A stretch of 64,000 nucleotides of DNA from an uncultured Pelagibacteraceae bacterium. GTDB lineage: Bacteria > Pseudomonadota > Alphaproteobacteria > Pelagibacterales > Pelagibacteraceae. Below, piece by piece: positions 19,716 through 29,713 of the stretch (positions are counted from its first letter, which is position 1; every line of letters starts with the position of its first letter). The notes beneath the pieces are model-generated. The model was given only the letters and a program-made list of their open reading frames with translations, was not told the DNA's origin and made no database searches. The stretch spans positions 35,976-99,975 of the forward strand of contig CACJQQ010000002.1 in the NCBI GenBank assembly GCA_902595625.1. Reading direction: 5' to 3'. The translations under genes were made by a program, and so were the position numbers.

Positions 19716-22100
19716 TTAATGGGTACTTAATTCTTTTTTTAATTTTTCTTTTTTCGATATTTGATCTACATCTACCCACTCAACGCTTTTTAAAGGTTTT
19801 GTTAATGCTACCTTTAAAACCTCATCTACATTTTTAACTGGTATTATTTCTATTGAATCTAATACTGTTTTTGGGACTTCTATCAAATCTTTTTTATTTT
19901 CTAAAGGAATTAAAACTTTTTTAATCCCTGCTCTGTGAGCTGCTAATAATTTTTCTTTCAGTCCGCCTATAGGGAGTACAAGTCCTCTTAAAGTTATTTC
20001 CCCAGTCATTGCTACATCTTTATTAACCGGTATTTCTGTTATAGCAGAAATTATTGAAGTAACCATTCCTACACCTGCAGAAGGGCCATCTTTAGGTGTT
20101 GCGCCTTCCGGAACATGTATGTGAAAATCTTTCTTATCAAAAATTGGAGGAATAATTCCAAAATCTAAACTTTTTGATCTAATGTAAGATTTTGCAGCTT
20201 TTACGGACTCTTGCATAACGTCACCTAGTTTACCAGTAATTTGCATTTTACCTTTACCAGGCATTACTGCTGACTCTATTTTTAAAATTTCTCCCCCAAC
20301 TTCGGTCCAAGCCAATCCTGTAACTACACCGACTCTATTTTCTTCCTCTATTTCACCATAATTAAATTTTTGAACACCAAGCAAATCTTTTAAATCTTTT
20401 TCATTAATTGGATTGTTTACTTTTTCATTGTTATCAATTTTTTTTACTAATTTTCTTGCGACTTTTGAAATTTCTCTTTCAAGATTTCTAACGCCAGACT
20501 CTCTAGTATAGTGTCTAATAATTTTTCTATTAATATTTTCATCAATAGACCATTCGTCTTTTTTTAATCCATTATTTTTACTTTGATTTGGTATCAAATA
20601 TTTTTGCGAAATATTTACCTTTTCATCCTCTGTATAACCTGACAATCTAATTACTTCCATTCGGTCAAGTAAGGGTGGTAAAATGTTTAAAGTATTTGCT
20701 GTAGTAACAAACATAACATCGGAAAGATCGTAATCGACCTCCAAATAGTGATCATTGAATTCTTTGTTTTGCTCTGGATCTAATGCTTCTAATAAAGCTG
20801 AGGATGGGTCTCCTCGATAATCATTTCCTACCTTGTCTATTTCATCTAATAAAAAAAGAGGATTTTTAGTTCCAGCTTTTTTCATCATTTGAATTATTTT
20901 TCCCGGTAAAGAACCAATATAAGTTCTTCTATGTCCTCTTATTTCTGCTTCATCTCTTATGCCTCCCAACGATATCCTTATAAACTTTCTATTCGTTGCT
21001 TTAGCTATTGATTTACCTAATGATGTTTTTCCAACTCCCGGAGGGCCAACTAAGCAAAGAATTGGTCCTTTCATTTTTTGTATTCTTTTTTGAACAGCTA
21101 AAAATTCTATTATTCTTTCTTTTACCTTATCAAGCCCATAATGATCTTCATCTAAAATCTTTTGAGCATTTTTTAAATCAGTATTAATTTTAGATTTGTT
21201 GGACCAAGGAAGTTCTGTCATCCAATCTAAATAATTTCTAACAACCGTAGCTTCAGCTGACATTGGGCTCATAGATTTGAGTTTTTTTAACTCTGACAAA
21301 CATTTTTCTTTTGCTAGCTTAGGCATCTTTGCATCGTTAATAGCTTTAAACAATGATGTGTGCTCATCTTTTCCTTCATCAATTTCACCTAATTCTTTTT
21401 GTATGGCTTTAAGTTGTTCGTTCAAATAATATTCCCGTTGAGTTTTTTCCATTTGATTTTTAACTCTTCCACGAATTTTCTTTTCTACTGATAGTACGCT
21501 TGTTTCCTTCTCTATTAATTGATGAATTTTTTCCAGTCTCTTTTTAAGATCAAGAATTTCAAGTAATTCTTGTTTTTCAAATATTTGGATATTTAAATTT
21601 GAAGATATATTGTTAGCTATTTGAGAAGGATCTTTTAAACTTCGTAAATTATTTGACCCATCGTTCAAATCTTTTTTGCTCAAAATTTGTAATCTGTCAA
21701 ATTTTTTTATTAAACCCGTAGCTAAAGTCTCTAAATCTTTGGAAAAATTTATATCCTCAGCAACTTCTACTTCGCAAGTTAAATAATTGTTATCACTATC
21801 TTCGTGTTTTAAGATTTTGACTCTTTTTTCACCCTCCACTAAAACTTTAACAGTTCCGTCAGGTAGTTTTAATAATTGTAATACTTTACTTAAACAACCG
21901 TATTGGTATAGATCTTTTCCAGTAGGATCATCTATTTCAGAATTTTTTTGAGTTACTAAAACTATAGATTTGTCAGTTTTCATAACCTCTTGAAGGGCTT
22001 TAATAGATTTATCCCTCCCAACGAATAATGGCACCACCATCGATGGGAATATTACTATGTCTCTAAGTGGTAATAGTGGTTTTAAATAAGATGCTTTCAT
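19716..22100 (-). CDS. lon: ATP-dependent protease Lon
   Basis: A 794-residue LonA protease that degrades damaged and regulatory proteins in the cytoplasm. The N-terminal LON substrate domain starts [20 protein letters not shown]. The AAA+ module has Walker A GPPGVGKT and Walker B FLLDEIDK, plus the arginine-rich [14 protein letters not shown] segment. The C-terminal protease domain has the catalytic serine in [10 protein letters not shown] and the lysine in [17 protein letters not shown]. It follows clpX after 50 bases, and the order tig-clpP-clpX-lon is the classic bacterial block. Confidence 0.98.
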   Translation of the reverse strand: MKASYLKPLLPLRDIVIFPSMVVPLFVGRDKSIKALQEVMKTDKSIVLVTQKNSEIDDPTGKDLYQYGCLSKVLQLLKLPDGTVKVLVEGEKRVKILKHEDSDNNYLTCEVEVAEDINFSKDLETLATGLIKKFDRLQILSKKDLNDGSNNLRSLKDPSQIANNISSNLNIQIFEKQELLEILDLKKRLEKIHQLIEKETSVLSVEKKIRGRVKNQMEKTQREYYLNEQLKAIQKELGEIDEGKDEHTSLFKAINDAKMPKLAKEKCLSELKKLKSMSPMSAEATVVRNYLDWMTELPWSNKSKINTDLKNAQKILDEDHYGLDKVKERIIEFLAVQKRIQKMKGPILCLVGPPGVGKTSLGKSIAKATNRKFIRISLGGIRDEAEIRGHRRTYIGSLPGKIIQMMKKAGTKNPLFLLDEIDKVGNDYRGDPSSALLEALDPEQNKEFNDHYLEVDYDLSDVMFVTTANTLNILPPLLDRMEVIRLSGYTEDEKVNISQKYLIPNQSKNNGLKKDEWSIDENINRKIIRHYTRESGVRNLEREISKVARKLVKKIDNNEKVNNPINEKDLKDLLGVQKFNYGEIEEENRVGVVTGLAWTEVGGEILKIESAVMPGKGKMQITGKLGDVMQESVKAAKSYIRSKSLDFGIIPPIFDKKDFHIHVPEGATPKDGPSAGVGMVTSIISAITEIPVNKDVAMTGEITLRGLVLPIGGLKEKLLAAHRAGIKKVLIPLENKKDLIEVPKTVLDSIEIIPVKNVDEVLKVALTKPLKSVEWVDVDQISKKEKLKKELSTH

Positions 22101-22150
22101 TAATGCTTAATATGGCTATTAAATTGATAATTTCAAGAAACAAATGAATA

Positions 22151-23404
22151 TTAGGCTACTGATGTTGATGATTTTTTGCCGTATGTTACAATAGGTTCTG
22201 AATTACCTTTTACAGCAGCGCTATCAACTGTAACTTTTATCACATCTTCCATATCTGGCAGTTCAAACATTGTTTTAAGCAAAATATTTTCAAGAATGGA
22301 TCTTAAACCTCTTGCTCCTGTTTTTTTAGATATAGCTTTTTTTGCTATTTCCAAAATAGCGTCATCATTAAACTCTAGCTCTACTTCTTCAAATTCAAAT
22401 AATCTCTGATATTGTTTTATAAGAGAATTTTTAGGTTCTTTTAAAATTTTTACTAAAGATTTTTCATCAAGATCGTCTAATGTTGCTATTATAGGCATTC
22501 TTCCAATAAACTCAGGGATAAGTCCATATTTAATCAAATCTTCCGGTTCAAGCATTTTCATAATCTCTGAAAGAGGTTGTTCTTTATAGTTTTTCACTTT
22601 TGCTCCAAAGCCGATGGAGCTCCCTTTGCCTCTGCTGTCAATTAATTTATCTAATCCTGCAAAAGCTCCTCCGCAGATAAATAAAATATTCGTTGTATCT
22701 ACTTGTAAAAATTCTTGCTGCGGATGTTTTCTTCCACCTTGAGGAGGCACGCTTGCAACTGTTCCTTCCATTATTTTTAATAGTGCTTGTTGTACTCCCT
22801 CACCAGAAACATCTCTTGTAATTGAGGGGTTTTCTGATTTTCTACTTATTTTGTCAACTTCATCTATGTAGACAATTCCTCTTTGTGCTTTTTCAACATT
22901 ATAATCTGCTGCTTGTAAAAGTTTTAAGATAATGTTCTCTACATCTTCTCCGACGTAACCTGCTTCTGTTAAAGTTGTAGCATCAGCCATTGTAAATGGA
23001 ACATCTAAAATTCTTGCTAAAGTTTGTGCAAGTAATGTTTTTCCGCAGCCTGTTGGCCCGACTAAAAGTATGTTTGATTTCGATAATTCAATATCTTTAT
23101 TATTTTTAGTTTCATGATTTAATCTTTTATAGTGATTGTGGACTGCAACTGATAATATCTCTTTAGCAAATTTTTGCCCTATTACATAATCATCCAATAC
23201 ATTGCATATTTCTTTTGGAGAAGGTACTCCGTCTTGATGTTTTACAAGTGAGCTTTTATTCTCCTCTTTAATAATATCCATACAAAGCTCAACACACTCG
23301 TCACAAATAAACACTGTTGGTCCAGCTATAAGTTTTCTTACTTCATGTTGGCTTTTTCCGCAGAAAGAACAATATAAAATATTTTTGTTATTTTTTTCAG
23401 TCAT
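22151..23404 (-). CDS. clpX: ATP-dependent Clp protease ATP-binding subunit ClpX
   Basis: A 417-residue AAA+ unfoldase that feeds substrates to ClpP. The N-terminal zinc-binding domain has four cysteines (CSFCGKS at 12-18, CDECVELC near 34-41). It is followed by Walker A GPTGCGKT, Walker [10 protein letters not shown], the pore loop GYVGEDVE and the ClpP-docking IGF-type loop in [10 protein letters not shown]. Its length fits the family. It lies 79 bases downstream of clpP, the widest gap in this block, so a separate promoter is possible. Confidence 0.98.
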   Translation of the reverse strand: MTEKNNKNILYCSFCGKSQHEVRKLIAGPTVFICDECVELCMDIIKEENKSSLVKHQDGVPSPKEICNVLDDYVIGQKFAKEILSVAVHNHYKRLNHETKNNKDIELSKSNILLVGPTGCGKTLLAQTLARILDVPFTMADATTLTEAGYVGEDVENIILKLLQAADYNVEKAQRGIVYIDEVDKISRKSENPSITRDVSGEGVQQALLKIMEGTVASVPPQGGRKHPQQEFLQVDTTNILFICGGAFAGLDKLIDSRGKGSSIGFGAKVKNYKEQPLSEIMKMLEPEDLIKYGLIPEFIGRMPIIATLDDLDEKSLVKILKEPKNSLIKQYQRLFEFEEVELEFNDDAILEIAKKAISKKTGARGLRSILENILLKTMFELPDMEDVIKVTVDSAAVKGNSEPIVTYGKKSSTSVA

Positions 23405-23483
23405 ATCGAATCAATATACTTAATATAAATCTACGTTAAATGCTTAGCAAGTTGAAGTTGTAAAAAAAGCTAGATATTGTGTT

Positions 23484-24095
23484 TTATTTTCTCTTCTCCA
23501 CAACAGAGTCTATTAATCCGAATTTTTTTGCTTCTTCTGCTGTCATGAAGTTATCTCTTTCTAAAGCATCAGAAATTTCATCGACTGATTTACCAGTGTG
23601 CTTAGAGTAAATTTTGTTTAGTCTTTCTTTTAAGGAAAGAATTTCTTTTGCGTGAATCTGGATATCAGTTGCTTGACCTTGAAATCCTGCTGAGGGCTGA
23701 TGAACCATTATTCTAGAGTTTGGAAGAGAGTATCTTTTTCCTTTTTCTCCAGCGGCTAAAAGAAATGAACCCATAGAAGAGGCTTGACCAATACAAAGAG
23801 TAGAAACAGGAGAATTAATATATTGCATTGTGTCATAAATACCTAAACCTGCTGTTACTAATCCACCTGGACTATTTATATAAAAGTTTATTTCTTTTTT
23901 TGGATTTTCTGATTCCAAGAATAATAATTGTGCTGTCACTAAAGATGCTACTGCGTCATTAACTGGACCTACTAAAAAAACTATTCTTTCTTTCAGTAAT
24001 CTAGAATAAATATCATACGCCCTTTCTCCTTTGCTTGTTTGTTCAACAACCATTGGTATTAGGCTATTCATTTTTTCTTCAAATTCGCGACTCAT
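23484..24095 (-). CDS. clpP: ATP-dependent Clp protease proteolytic subunit ClpP
   Basis: A serine peptidase forming the barrel of the ClpXP protease. The catalytic serine is in [14 protein letters not shown], the histidine in [10 protein letters not shown] and the aspartate in [12 protein letters not shown] start at the ATG at 24095 (203 residues, [19 protein letters not shown]), because the longer reading begins with a TTG at 24110 and adds only five residues. No clear ribosome binding site precedes either. It follows tig closely and precedes clpX. Confidence 0.97.
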   Translation of the reverse strand: MSREFEEKMNSLIPMVVEQTSKGERAYDIYSRLLKERIVFLVGPVNDAVASLVTAQLLFLESENPKKEINFYINSPGGLVTAGLGIYDTMQYINSPVSTLCIGQASSMGSFLLAAGEKGKRYSLPNSRIMVHQPSAGFQGQATDIQIHAKEILSLKERLNKIYSKHTGKSVDEISDALERDNFMTAEEAKKFGLIDSVVEKRK

Positions 24096-24117
24096 ATTTG
24101 GTTTATACAACTATTGG

Positions 24118-25488
24118 TTACTTTTTACTAATTTTTTTTGATTTAGACTTATTTTTTACAGGAGATGTGGTTCTAGATTTTTCATTATCTATATTTGGTT
24201 TATTAAATTCAGCAATTATTTTTTCAGCTTCTTTTGTATTAATTTCTTTGGATGTGAGATTGATTTTTGATTTAATTAATTCAATTATTTTTTCCTCATA
24301 CAATGAACCTTTTAAACTTTGAGAGGCGCTGGGGTTTTTTTGATAATATTCAAGAACCATTTTTTCTTGACCAGGCATACCTTTAATTTGCTTTTGTATC
24401 TCATTTCTCACCTCATCATCAGACACTTTAAGTTTATTTTTTTCACCGTATTCATTCAACAGTAAACCTAGCTTAATTCTTGATTTAGCTAATTTTTCAT
24501 TATTTGACTTATGTTTTTCTTTATCCTCCGGTTTAAGATTTTGTGTCATTATTGAAATTTCTTGATCAATTAAATTTTGAGGTAATTCAACTTGATGATT
24601 TTTTTCAATCTGATCTAAAATTTCTTTTTTTGTTATTGAATTCAATGCTTGAGAGTATTGACCTGAAAGTTGTTTCTCAATTAAAGATTTTAGATCTTTG
24701 ATATCTTTTGCTCCCATTAATTTAGCAAATTCATCATCAATTTTACTAGCTTTAGGTTTTTTTACATTTAAAATTTTACATTCAAATTTAGTTTTTTTGT
24801 TTGCAAGTTCTTTTTTGGGGTGATTAGCAGGAAGCGTAGCATCAACTATTTTTGCATCATTTTTTTTTACACCAACTAGCTGGTCGTCAAAACCTTTTAA
24901 AAAAAGATCTTTTCCTAATTCTATCTGTACACCTTTTCCCTCACTTCCTTCGAATTTATCACCATCAACTGTAGCTGAATAATCAAAAGTAACTTGATCT
25001 CCAATTGTAGCTTTTTCATTTTCTTTTTTATCATCAAATTGTTTATTTTGATTTGCAATTTCTTTTAGTTTTTCCTCAATAATTTTATCTTCAATTTTTA
25101 CTTTAAAACTTGTTGCTTTGAATTTATCAAAACTTTTCAAAACTACACTCGGTAAACAATCAATTTGCAGTTCATAATTAAGATCTTTTCCTTCTGCAAA
25201 CTGTTTCAAATCAATTTTTGGTTGACCAGCAACTTTCAATTTTTTTTCATCTATAGCTTTTGTGGTAGTTTCTCTTAAAATCTTATCTACTACCTCTCCG
25301 TATATAGATTTTCCAAATTGACTTTTAATTACTTCTGCGGGAACTTTTCCTGGTCTGAAACCTTTTAAAGCTACTTCTTTTTGAAGTTCTTTAAGTCTCT
25401 CGTTCATTTTTGTCTGAATGTTTTTTTTATCAACTATTACAGATAAAATTGTTCTAAGTCCTTTTTTTGATTTTACTTCTACTTTCAT
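24118..25488 (-). CDS. tig: Trigger factor, ribosome-associated chaperone/prolyl isomerase
   Basis: A 456-residue chaperone that binds at the ribosome exit. The N-terminal ribosome-binding signature GFRPGKVPAEVIKSQFG is at about 44-60, and the FKBP-type isomerase domain (TIGDQVTFDYSATVDGDKFEGSEGKG) is at about 160-185. The helical C-terminal chaperone domain follows. The end carries an extra lysine/serine-rich tail (about 435-456). The ATG lies only seven bases after the encoded CCA of tRNA-Leu, with no Shine-Dalgarno sequence in that gap. Confidence 0.97.
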   Translation of the reverse strand: MKVEVKSKKGLRTILSVIVDKKNIQTKMNERLKELQKEVALKGFRPGKVPAEVIKSQFGKSIYGEVVDKILRETTTKAIDEKKLKVAGQPKIDLKQFAEGKDLNYELQIDCLPSVVLKSFDKFKATSFKVKIEDKIIEEKLKEIANQNKQFDDKKENEKATIGDQVTFDYSATVDGDKFEGSEGKGVQIELGKDLFLKGFDDQLVGVKKNDAKIVDATLPANHPKKELANKKTKFECKILNVKKPKASKIDDEFAKLMGAKDIKDLKSLIEKQLSGQYSQALNSITKKEILDQIEKNHQVELPQNLIDQEISIMTQNLKPEDKEKHKSNNEKLAKSRIKLGLLLNEYGEKNKLKVSDDEVRNEIQKQIKGMPGQEKMVLEYYQKNPSASQSLKGSLYEEKIIELIKSKINLTSKEINTKEAEKIIAEFNKPNIDNEKSRTTSPVKNKSKSKKISKK

Positions 25489-25495
25489 AATATTT

Positions 25496-25580
25496 TGGTG
25501 GGCAAGAAGAGACTCGAACTCTTAAGCCTTGCGGCACTGGTTTCTAAGACCAGCGCGTATACCAATTCCGCCACTTGCCC
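25496..25580 (-). tRNA. tRNA-Leu (anticodon TAG)
   Basis: The 85-base minus-strand gene folds as a class II tRNA: acceptor GGGCAAG paired with CTTGCCC, D arm GGCGGAATTGG, anticodon stem CTGGT/ACCAG around CTTAGAA with anticodon TAG, a variable arm (TGCCGCAAGGCTT), T arm GAGTTCGAGTCTC, and an encoded CCA after discriminator A. Its 3' end is seven bases before the tig start codon, so the two are probably on one transcript. Confidence 0.96.
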
Positions 25581-25587
25581 AATTAAT

Positions 25588-25610
25588 AATTGTTGTTTTA
25601 TATAACAATT
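25588..25610 (-). repeat. Seven-base-pair inverted repeat before tRNA-Leu
   Basis: AATTGTT and AACAATT are perfect reverse complements nine bases apart, touching the stop codon of the glycosyltransferase gene and ending eight bases before tRNA-Leu. It may form a small hairpin at the intercistronic junction. There is no U-run after it, so terminator activity is doubtful. Confidence 0.3.
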
Positions 25611-25624
25611 TAATTTTTAGTTAA
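25597..25624 (-). promoter_or_regulatory. Candidate promoter for tRNA-Leu and tig
   Basis: On the minus strand a -35-like TTAACT (25619-25624) inside the end of the upstream gene and a -10-like TATAAA (25597-25602) are 16 bases apart. They lie about 16 bases before the tRNA 5' end. The -10 matches five of six consensus positions and the -35 four of six. Read-through from the upstream genes is an alternative. Confidence 0.3.
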
Positions 25625-26671
25625 ACGATAAAGTCTAGAATAAATTATTAAATAAATAAATAATAAGATGAAAAACCAATACCTACTTAACTGAGTATCA
25701 TTTAACACATACAACCCAGGAGTAATGAGAACCAAATACAAAAAATTTAAAATAATTGAATTTAGATAATTGCCTTTATTTTTTCCGTACGCTCTTGAAA
25801 TTTTGTAAAAACTTAACATATGAAGATGTTGATCGTCTGGATAAATAGGAGATTTTTTTTGAATTAATTTTCTAAAAAATGAAAAAAATACTTCAAAAAA
25901 AAGGTAAAATAAAAGTGTGCAAAAGAAAAACGATGAAATCTTTGGATTTAAATTGTTGGTAATTATTGTGTTAAGTCCAGTCAAAGCTCCCATAAGATAA
26001 GCTCCGCTATCACCTAAAAAAATTTTAGCGTTTGGAAAATTGAACAACAAAAATGATAAAAGAATTATTATTTGAGAAATAAGCAAGATTGAAAATTCTA
26101 AATTTTGATTATTTATATTTATATAGGTTAATATAATATTTATAATAATTAGATTTATTGTTAACAAACCGTTAAAGCCGTCAATTAAATTAGCTCCGTT
26201 AATTACAAATAAAAAACATAATAATGTAAATATTGAAGAAAACAAATGGCTGGACATAAAAGAGTTTAAGAATGGAATATCAATATTGAAAATTTTTATC
26301 GGTAAGTAATATATTATAATAAAAAGTAGAAACACCATCAGCAACAATCTTTTTAATGGTTTTATGTTAATTCTTAAATCATCTAAAAAACCTACTAAAA
26401 AAACTGAGTAACTTATTAAGATATAATTATATAAAACTTCTGCATACAATAAGTAATAAATATAAAAAAAAATACTTAAAGAAATAATAGCAGCTATTCC
26501 TCCGCTTCGGGTAACTGGAATATCATGGAAAGCTTGAGGTTTAGAAAAATCTTTATCAAGTAAAGCACCACCTCTTACTCTATCTGAATATTTACTTACA
26601 AGTAAAAAAATAAAAAAACTTATTAAAGCAAAAATAGACAAAAAACTTGCTTCAATTGACTCTGTGCCCAT
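25610..26671 (-). CDS. Polyprenyl-phosphate sugar-1-phosphate transferase (WecA/MraY-like)
   Basis: A polytopic membrane enzyme of 353 residues that would transfer a sugar-1-phosphate to a polyprenyl phosphate carrier to start a surface polysaccharide. Conserved residues are seen in FLDDLRIN (DD motif), NGANLIDGFNGL (metal/nucleotide motif), FLGDSGAYLMG and DDQHLHMLSF (His-rich loop of the WecA subgroup). I start at the ATG at 26671, seven bases after the EamA stop, because AAAGGA lies ten bases upstream. A longer reading from 26716 would overlap that gene. The substrate sugar cannot be read from sequence. Confidence 0.88.
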   Translation of the reverse strand: MGTESIEASFLSIFALISFFIFLLVSKYSDRVRGGALLDKDFSKPQAFHDIPVTRSGGIAAIISLSIFFYIYYLLYAEVLYNYILISYSVFLVGFLDDLRINIKPLKRLLLMVFLLFIIIYYLPIKIFNIDIPFLNSFMSSHLFSSIFTLLCFLFVINGANLIDGFNGLLTINLIIINIILTYININNQNLEFSILLISQIIILLSFLLFNFPNAKIFLGDSGAYLMGALTGLNTIITNNLNPKISSFFFCTLLFYLFFEVFFSFFRKLIQKKSPIYPDDQHLHMLSFYKISRAYGKNKGNYLNSIILNFLYLVLITPGLYVLNDTQLSRYWFFILLFIYLIIYSRLYRLTKN

Positions 26672-26678
26672 TTGTTTT

Positions 26679-27557
26679 TTATCCTTTGTTATTTGTTTTA
26701 AATATATAAATTCCAATAAGTATTACAACTAATGATACTATTACTTTCCAAGTAATTATTTCGTCCATTAGAAAATAACCAAAAAATATTCCAAAAATTG
26801 GTATTAAATATGCTACCTGAGTTTGAAAAACCAATCCATTAACAGTTAAAATTCTAAATCTAATTAGCCAAGCCAATCCTGTTGCGACGACTCCTAAATA
26901 CACTAATGAAAGAGTCGAAGCTAAAGTTGGAGAAGACTCCCACGGAGTTTCAATTATTAAGGAAAATGGAAGAAGAAAAATAACTGACCATAAAGTCGTG
27001 GATGTTGTAACATTTTCATTTTTTTTATTTTTTAATTTTAAAGTTAATAAGCCTCCAATACAGTAAAATGTTGACCCTAAAATAGTGATCAATGCATAAA
27101 TATAATTTTCACTATTAATAATTATTTTATCAAAAAACAATAATATTATCCCACTAAAACCAATTAAAACACCTAATGATTTTAAATAAGATAGTTTTTC
27201 ATCTTTCGTAAAAAAATGTGCAAGTATTGATCCACTTAAAGGAGTCGTGCTCATTAATATTGCTGCAAGGTAACTATTAATTTTCGCAGTACCTATAGCA
27301 ATTAAAACGAAAGGTATTACAATATTACAAAGTCCGATTAAAGCATACCAGCTCCAATTTTTACTAAAAGCCTCAATCTTTATTCCGGAGATTTTACAAA
27401 GAATTAATAAAGGGATACTCGCAAAAATAACTCTCACTAAAGCAAGTGTAATCGGGTCATAAGAATATGTAGCTATCTTTATATTAAAAAATGACGATCC
27501 CCAAATAACAGCTAATAAGATTAATAATGATAAATCAAAGGTATTTGCCTCTCTCAT
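26679..27557 (-). CDS. EamA/DMT-family permease
   Basis: A 292-residue membrane protein with about ten hydrophobic segments arranged as two EamA repeats. The first repeat starts LILLAVIWGSSFFNIKIA and the second starts around residue 145. Members of the drug/metabolite transporter superfamily export or import small metabolites; the substrate here is unknown. It is the first gene of a minus-strand series running through the sugar-phosphate transferase and tRNA-Leu to tig, and it is divergent from glnA with a 118-base gap. Confidence 0.88.
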   Translation of the reverse strand: MREANTFDLSLLILLAVIWGSSFFNIKIATYSYDPITLALVRVIFASIPLLILCKISGIKIEAFSKNWSWYALIGLCNIVIPFVLIAIGTAKINSYLAAILMSTTPLSGSILAHFFTKDEKLSYLKSLGVLIGFSGIILLFFDKIIINSENYIYALITILGSTFYCIGGLLTLKLKNKKNENVTTSTTLWSVIFLLPFSLIIETPWESSPTLASTLSLVYLGVVATGLAWLIRFRILTVNGLVFQTQVAYLIPIFGIFFGYFLMDEIITWKVIVSLVVILIGIYIFKTNNKG

Positions 27558-27594
27558 TGTAAGCCCAAGATGTGGATATGTGATAAATGCATAG

Positions 27595-27623
27595 CTGATA
27601 TATATATTTAATTATACTATAAA
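27595..27623 (+). promoter_or_regulatory. Candidate glnA promoter
   Basis: A -35-like CTGATA (27595-27600) and a -10-like TATAAA (27618-27623) are exactly 17 bases apart, about 52 bases upstream of the glnA ATG. The -10 matches five and the -35 four of six consensus positions. The gene also has a good ribosome binding site, AAAGGAG at 27665-27671. Confidence 0.4.
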
Positions 27624-27636
27624 AAACATCCTTATA

Positions 27637-27659
27637 TATGTTCGCGAAGATTAAACATA
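27637..27659 (+). repeat. Inverted repeat in the glnA leader
   Basis: TATGTT (27637-27642) and AACATA (27654-27659) are reverse complements, and the left part also contains the palindrome TTCGCGAA (27641-27648). It lies between the candidate promoter and the ribosome binding site. It may be an operator or an RNA hairpin; it does not match the glutamine-riboswitch core that I know. Confidence 0.3.
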
Positions 27660-27675
27660 ATTTTAAAGGAGCAAA

Positions 27676-29082
27676 ATGAGTTCAAAAGATGTTTTAAAGC
27701 TTATAAAAGACAAACAAGTTGAATTTGTGGACTTAAGATTTACTGACCCTAAAGGGAAACTTCAACATTTAACTATGGACTCAACTATTGTTGATGAGGA
27801 TATGCTTAATAATGGAGTATTTTTTGATGGCTCCTCAATAGCTGGGTGGAAAGCAATAAACGAGTCAGACATGATTTTAAAACCTGACTTAGAAAGACCG
27901 ATAATTGATCCTTTTAATTCTCATACAACATTAAATATTTTTTGTGATATTTTAGATGCTGTTAAAAAAGATCCTTATGAAAGAGACCCAAGGGGAACAG
28001 CAAAAAAAGCTGAGGCTTATCTAAAAAAATCAGGTATTGGAGACAAATCTTACTTTGGACCTGAACCAGAATTTTTCGTTTTTGATGATGTCAGATTCAA
28101 AAATGATATGAACGAAACAAGTTTTAATATCGATAGTTCAGAGGGACCTTATAATACCGGAAAAAAATATGAGAATGGTAATATGGGTCATAGACCTGGA
28201 ATAAAAGGTGGTTATTTCCCAGTGCCACCTGTTGATAGTGCACAAGATATGAGAGGTGAATATCTAAAGGCTCTTAAGGATATGGGTGTGAAAGTTGAAA
28301 AACATCACCACGAAGTTGCTCCTAGTCAACATGAACTTGGAATGTATTTTGGAACACTAACTAATCAAGCTGATAATGTTCAACTTTATAAATATGCAGT
28401 TCAAATGGTTACCCACTCTTTTGGAAAAACAGCTACATTTATGCCAAAACCAGTAAAAGGCGATAATGGTTCAGGAATGCACTGCCACCAATCAATTTGG
28501 AAAGGCAATACTCCAGTTTTTATGGGAAAAGAATATGCGGGGCTTTCTAAAGAAGCTTTATATTATATTGGTGGAATTCTAAAACATGCTAAAGCAATAA
28601 ATGCATTTTCAAACGCTACAACAAATAGTTACAAACGTTTAATTCCTGGTTTTGAAGCTCCTGTAATTTTAGCTTATTCAGCTAGAAATAGATCTGCTTC
28701 ATGCAGAATACCAGTGATTATGAGTCCTAAAGCAGCGAGATGTGAGATTAGATTCCCGGATGCTGCTGGAAATCCATATTTAACGTTTGCTTCAATGTTA
28801 ATGGCTGGAATTGATGGAATTAAAAACAAAATAGATCCGGGTAAATCTTTTGATGACGACTTATACTCTTTATCTGAAGATGAAGTTAAAAAACTTCCTA
28901 CTGTGTGTGGCTCTTTAAGAGAAGCTATGCAAAATCTTGATAAAGACAGAAAGTTTTTAACTGAAGGTGGAGTATTTACTGATGATCAAATTGACGCTTA
29001 TATTGAATTAAAATTCCAAGAAATTTATAAATTCGAACACACACCACATCCGATCGAATTTGAAATGTATTATAGCGGCTAA
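27676..29082 (+). CDS. glnA: Glutamine synthetase, type I
   Basis: A 468-residue enzyme that makes glutamine from glutamate, ammonia and ATP, the main ammonium-assimilation step. Signature blocks are FDGSSIAGWKAINESDM, the metal-ligand FGPEPEFFVFDDV, the ATP/glutamate site KPVKGDNGSGMHCHQSIWK and NPYLTFASMLMAG. The adenylylation-site region is SCRIPVIMSPKAARCEIRFPD upstream and KFEHTPHPIEFEMYYSG at the end, as in the GSI-beta class. It has its own strong ribosome binding site. Its stop shares four bases (CTAA) with the convergent sufA stop. Confidence 0.98.
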   Translation: MSSKDVLKLIKDKQVEFVDLRFTDPKGKLQHLTMDSTIVDEDMLNNGVFFDGSSIAGWKAINESDMILKPDLERPIIDPFNSHTTLNIFCDILDAVKKDPYERDPRGTAKKAEAYLKKSGIGDKSYFGPEPEFFVFDDVRFKNDMNETSFNIDSSEGPYNTGKKYENGNMGHRPGIKGGYFPVPPVDSAQDMRGEYLKALKDMGVKVEKHHHEVAPSQHELGMYFGTLTNQADNVQLYKYAVQMVTHSFGKTATFMPKPVKGDNGSGMHCHQSIWKGNTPVFMGKEYAGLSKEALYYIGGILKHAKAINAFSNATTNSYKRLIPGFEAPVILAYSARNRSASCRIPVIMSPKAARCEIRFPDAAGNPYLTFASMLMAGIDGIKNKIDPGKSFDDDLYSLSEDEVKKLPTVCGSLREAMQNLDKDRKFLTEGGVFTDDQIDAYIELKFQEIYKFEHTPHPIEFEMYYSG

Positions 29083-29414
29083 ACTTTAAAAGACTCCCCG
29101 CACCCGCAGCGTTCAGTTTCGTTAGGGTTTTTAAATATAAATTGAGATGAAAATTTTTCTGTTTTATAATCCATTTCTGTTCCTAAAAGATACATTATTG
29201 CTTTAGGATCAATTAAAACTTTTACACCCTTGTCTTCTACAATCTCCTCATTAGGTTTAATGTCTTTAGCATATTCCATAACATAAGACATTCCTGCACA
29301 ACCACCAGATTTTACACCTACTCTGACACCAATAGTTTTGTCCTCAGCTTTTGACATAATTTCTTTAATTCTCTCGGCTGCATTATCACTTAATTTAATT
29401 ACTTGTTCGCTCAT
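29079..29414 (-). CDS. sufA: HesB/IscA-family iron-sulfur carrier
   Basis: A 111-residue A-type Fe-S carrier that would receive clusters from the SUF scaffold and deliver them to target proteins. The first conserved cysteine is in GVKSGGCAGMSYVMEY and the C-terminal pair in RCGCGESF. ErpA and IscA have the same fold, so the symbol rests on its place as the last gene of the suf operon. It starts four bases inside sufT, and its stop overlaps that of convergent glnA. Confidence 0.9.
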   Translation of the reverse strand: MSEQVIKLSDNAAERIKEIMSKAEDKTIGVRVGVKSGGCAGMSYVMEYAKDIKPNEEIVEDKGVKVLIDPKAIMYLLGTEMDYKTEKFSSQFIFKNPNETERCGCGESFKV

Positions 29415-29713
29415 AAATTTAACTCTAACTTTGCGGCTTCAGACATTTTATCTTTAGTCCAAGGCGGATCCCAAACTAATTTTAGATCAACATCATCAAC
29501 TCCATCAAGTTTTAATATATTATCTTTAACCATTTTAGGCAAACTTTCAGCTACTGGACAATTTGGTGAAGTTAAAGTCATATCTATATTTACTTTTTTC
29601 TCATTTTCGATGTCTATTTTATAAATTAGACCCAATTCATATATATTGACCGGTATTTCAGGATCGTAAATCTTTTTAATCTCTAAAATTACTTTGTTTT
29701 TTAATTCACTCAT
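29411..29713 (-). CDS. sufT: SufT-like DUF59 (MIP18) iron-sulfur assembly protein
   Basis: A 100-residue DUF59 protein. It has the conserved segments IYDPEIPVNIYELGLIYKI and MTLTSPNCPVAESLP, with the reactive cysteine in NCP, and VWDPPWTKDKMSEAAK near the end. DUF59/SufT proteins help mature Fe-S proteins. In many bacteria the gene sits in suf operons, as here between sufU and sufA, with four-base overlaps on both sides. Confidence 0.9.
   Translation of the reverse strand: MSELKNKVILEIKKIYDPEIPVNIYELGLIYKIDIENEKKVNIDMTLTSPNCPVAESLPKMVKDNILKLDGVDDVDLKLVWDPPWTKDKMSEAAKLELNL

Noticed and set aside
26672..26716. Fifteen extra residues at the start of the sugar-phosphate transferase
   Set aside because: They would overlap the EamA gene, whereas a good AAAGGA ribosome binding site precedes the ATG at 26671.
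27558..27675. A glutamine riboswitch (glnA RNA) ahead of glnA
   Set aside because: I could not find its conserved core; only a simple inverted repeat is visible.
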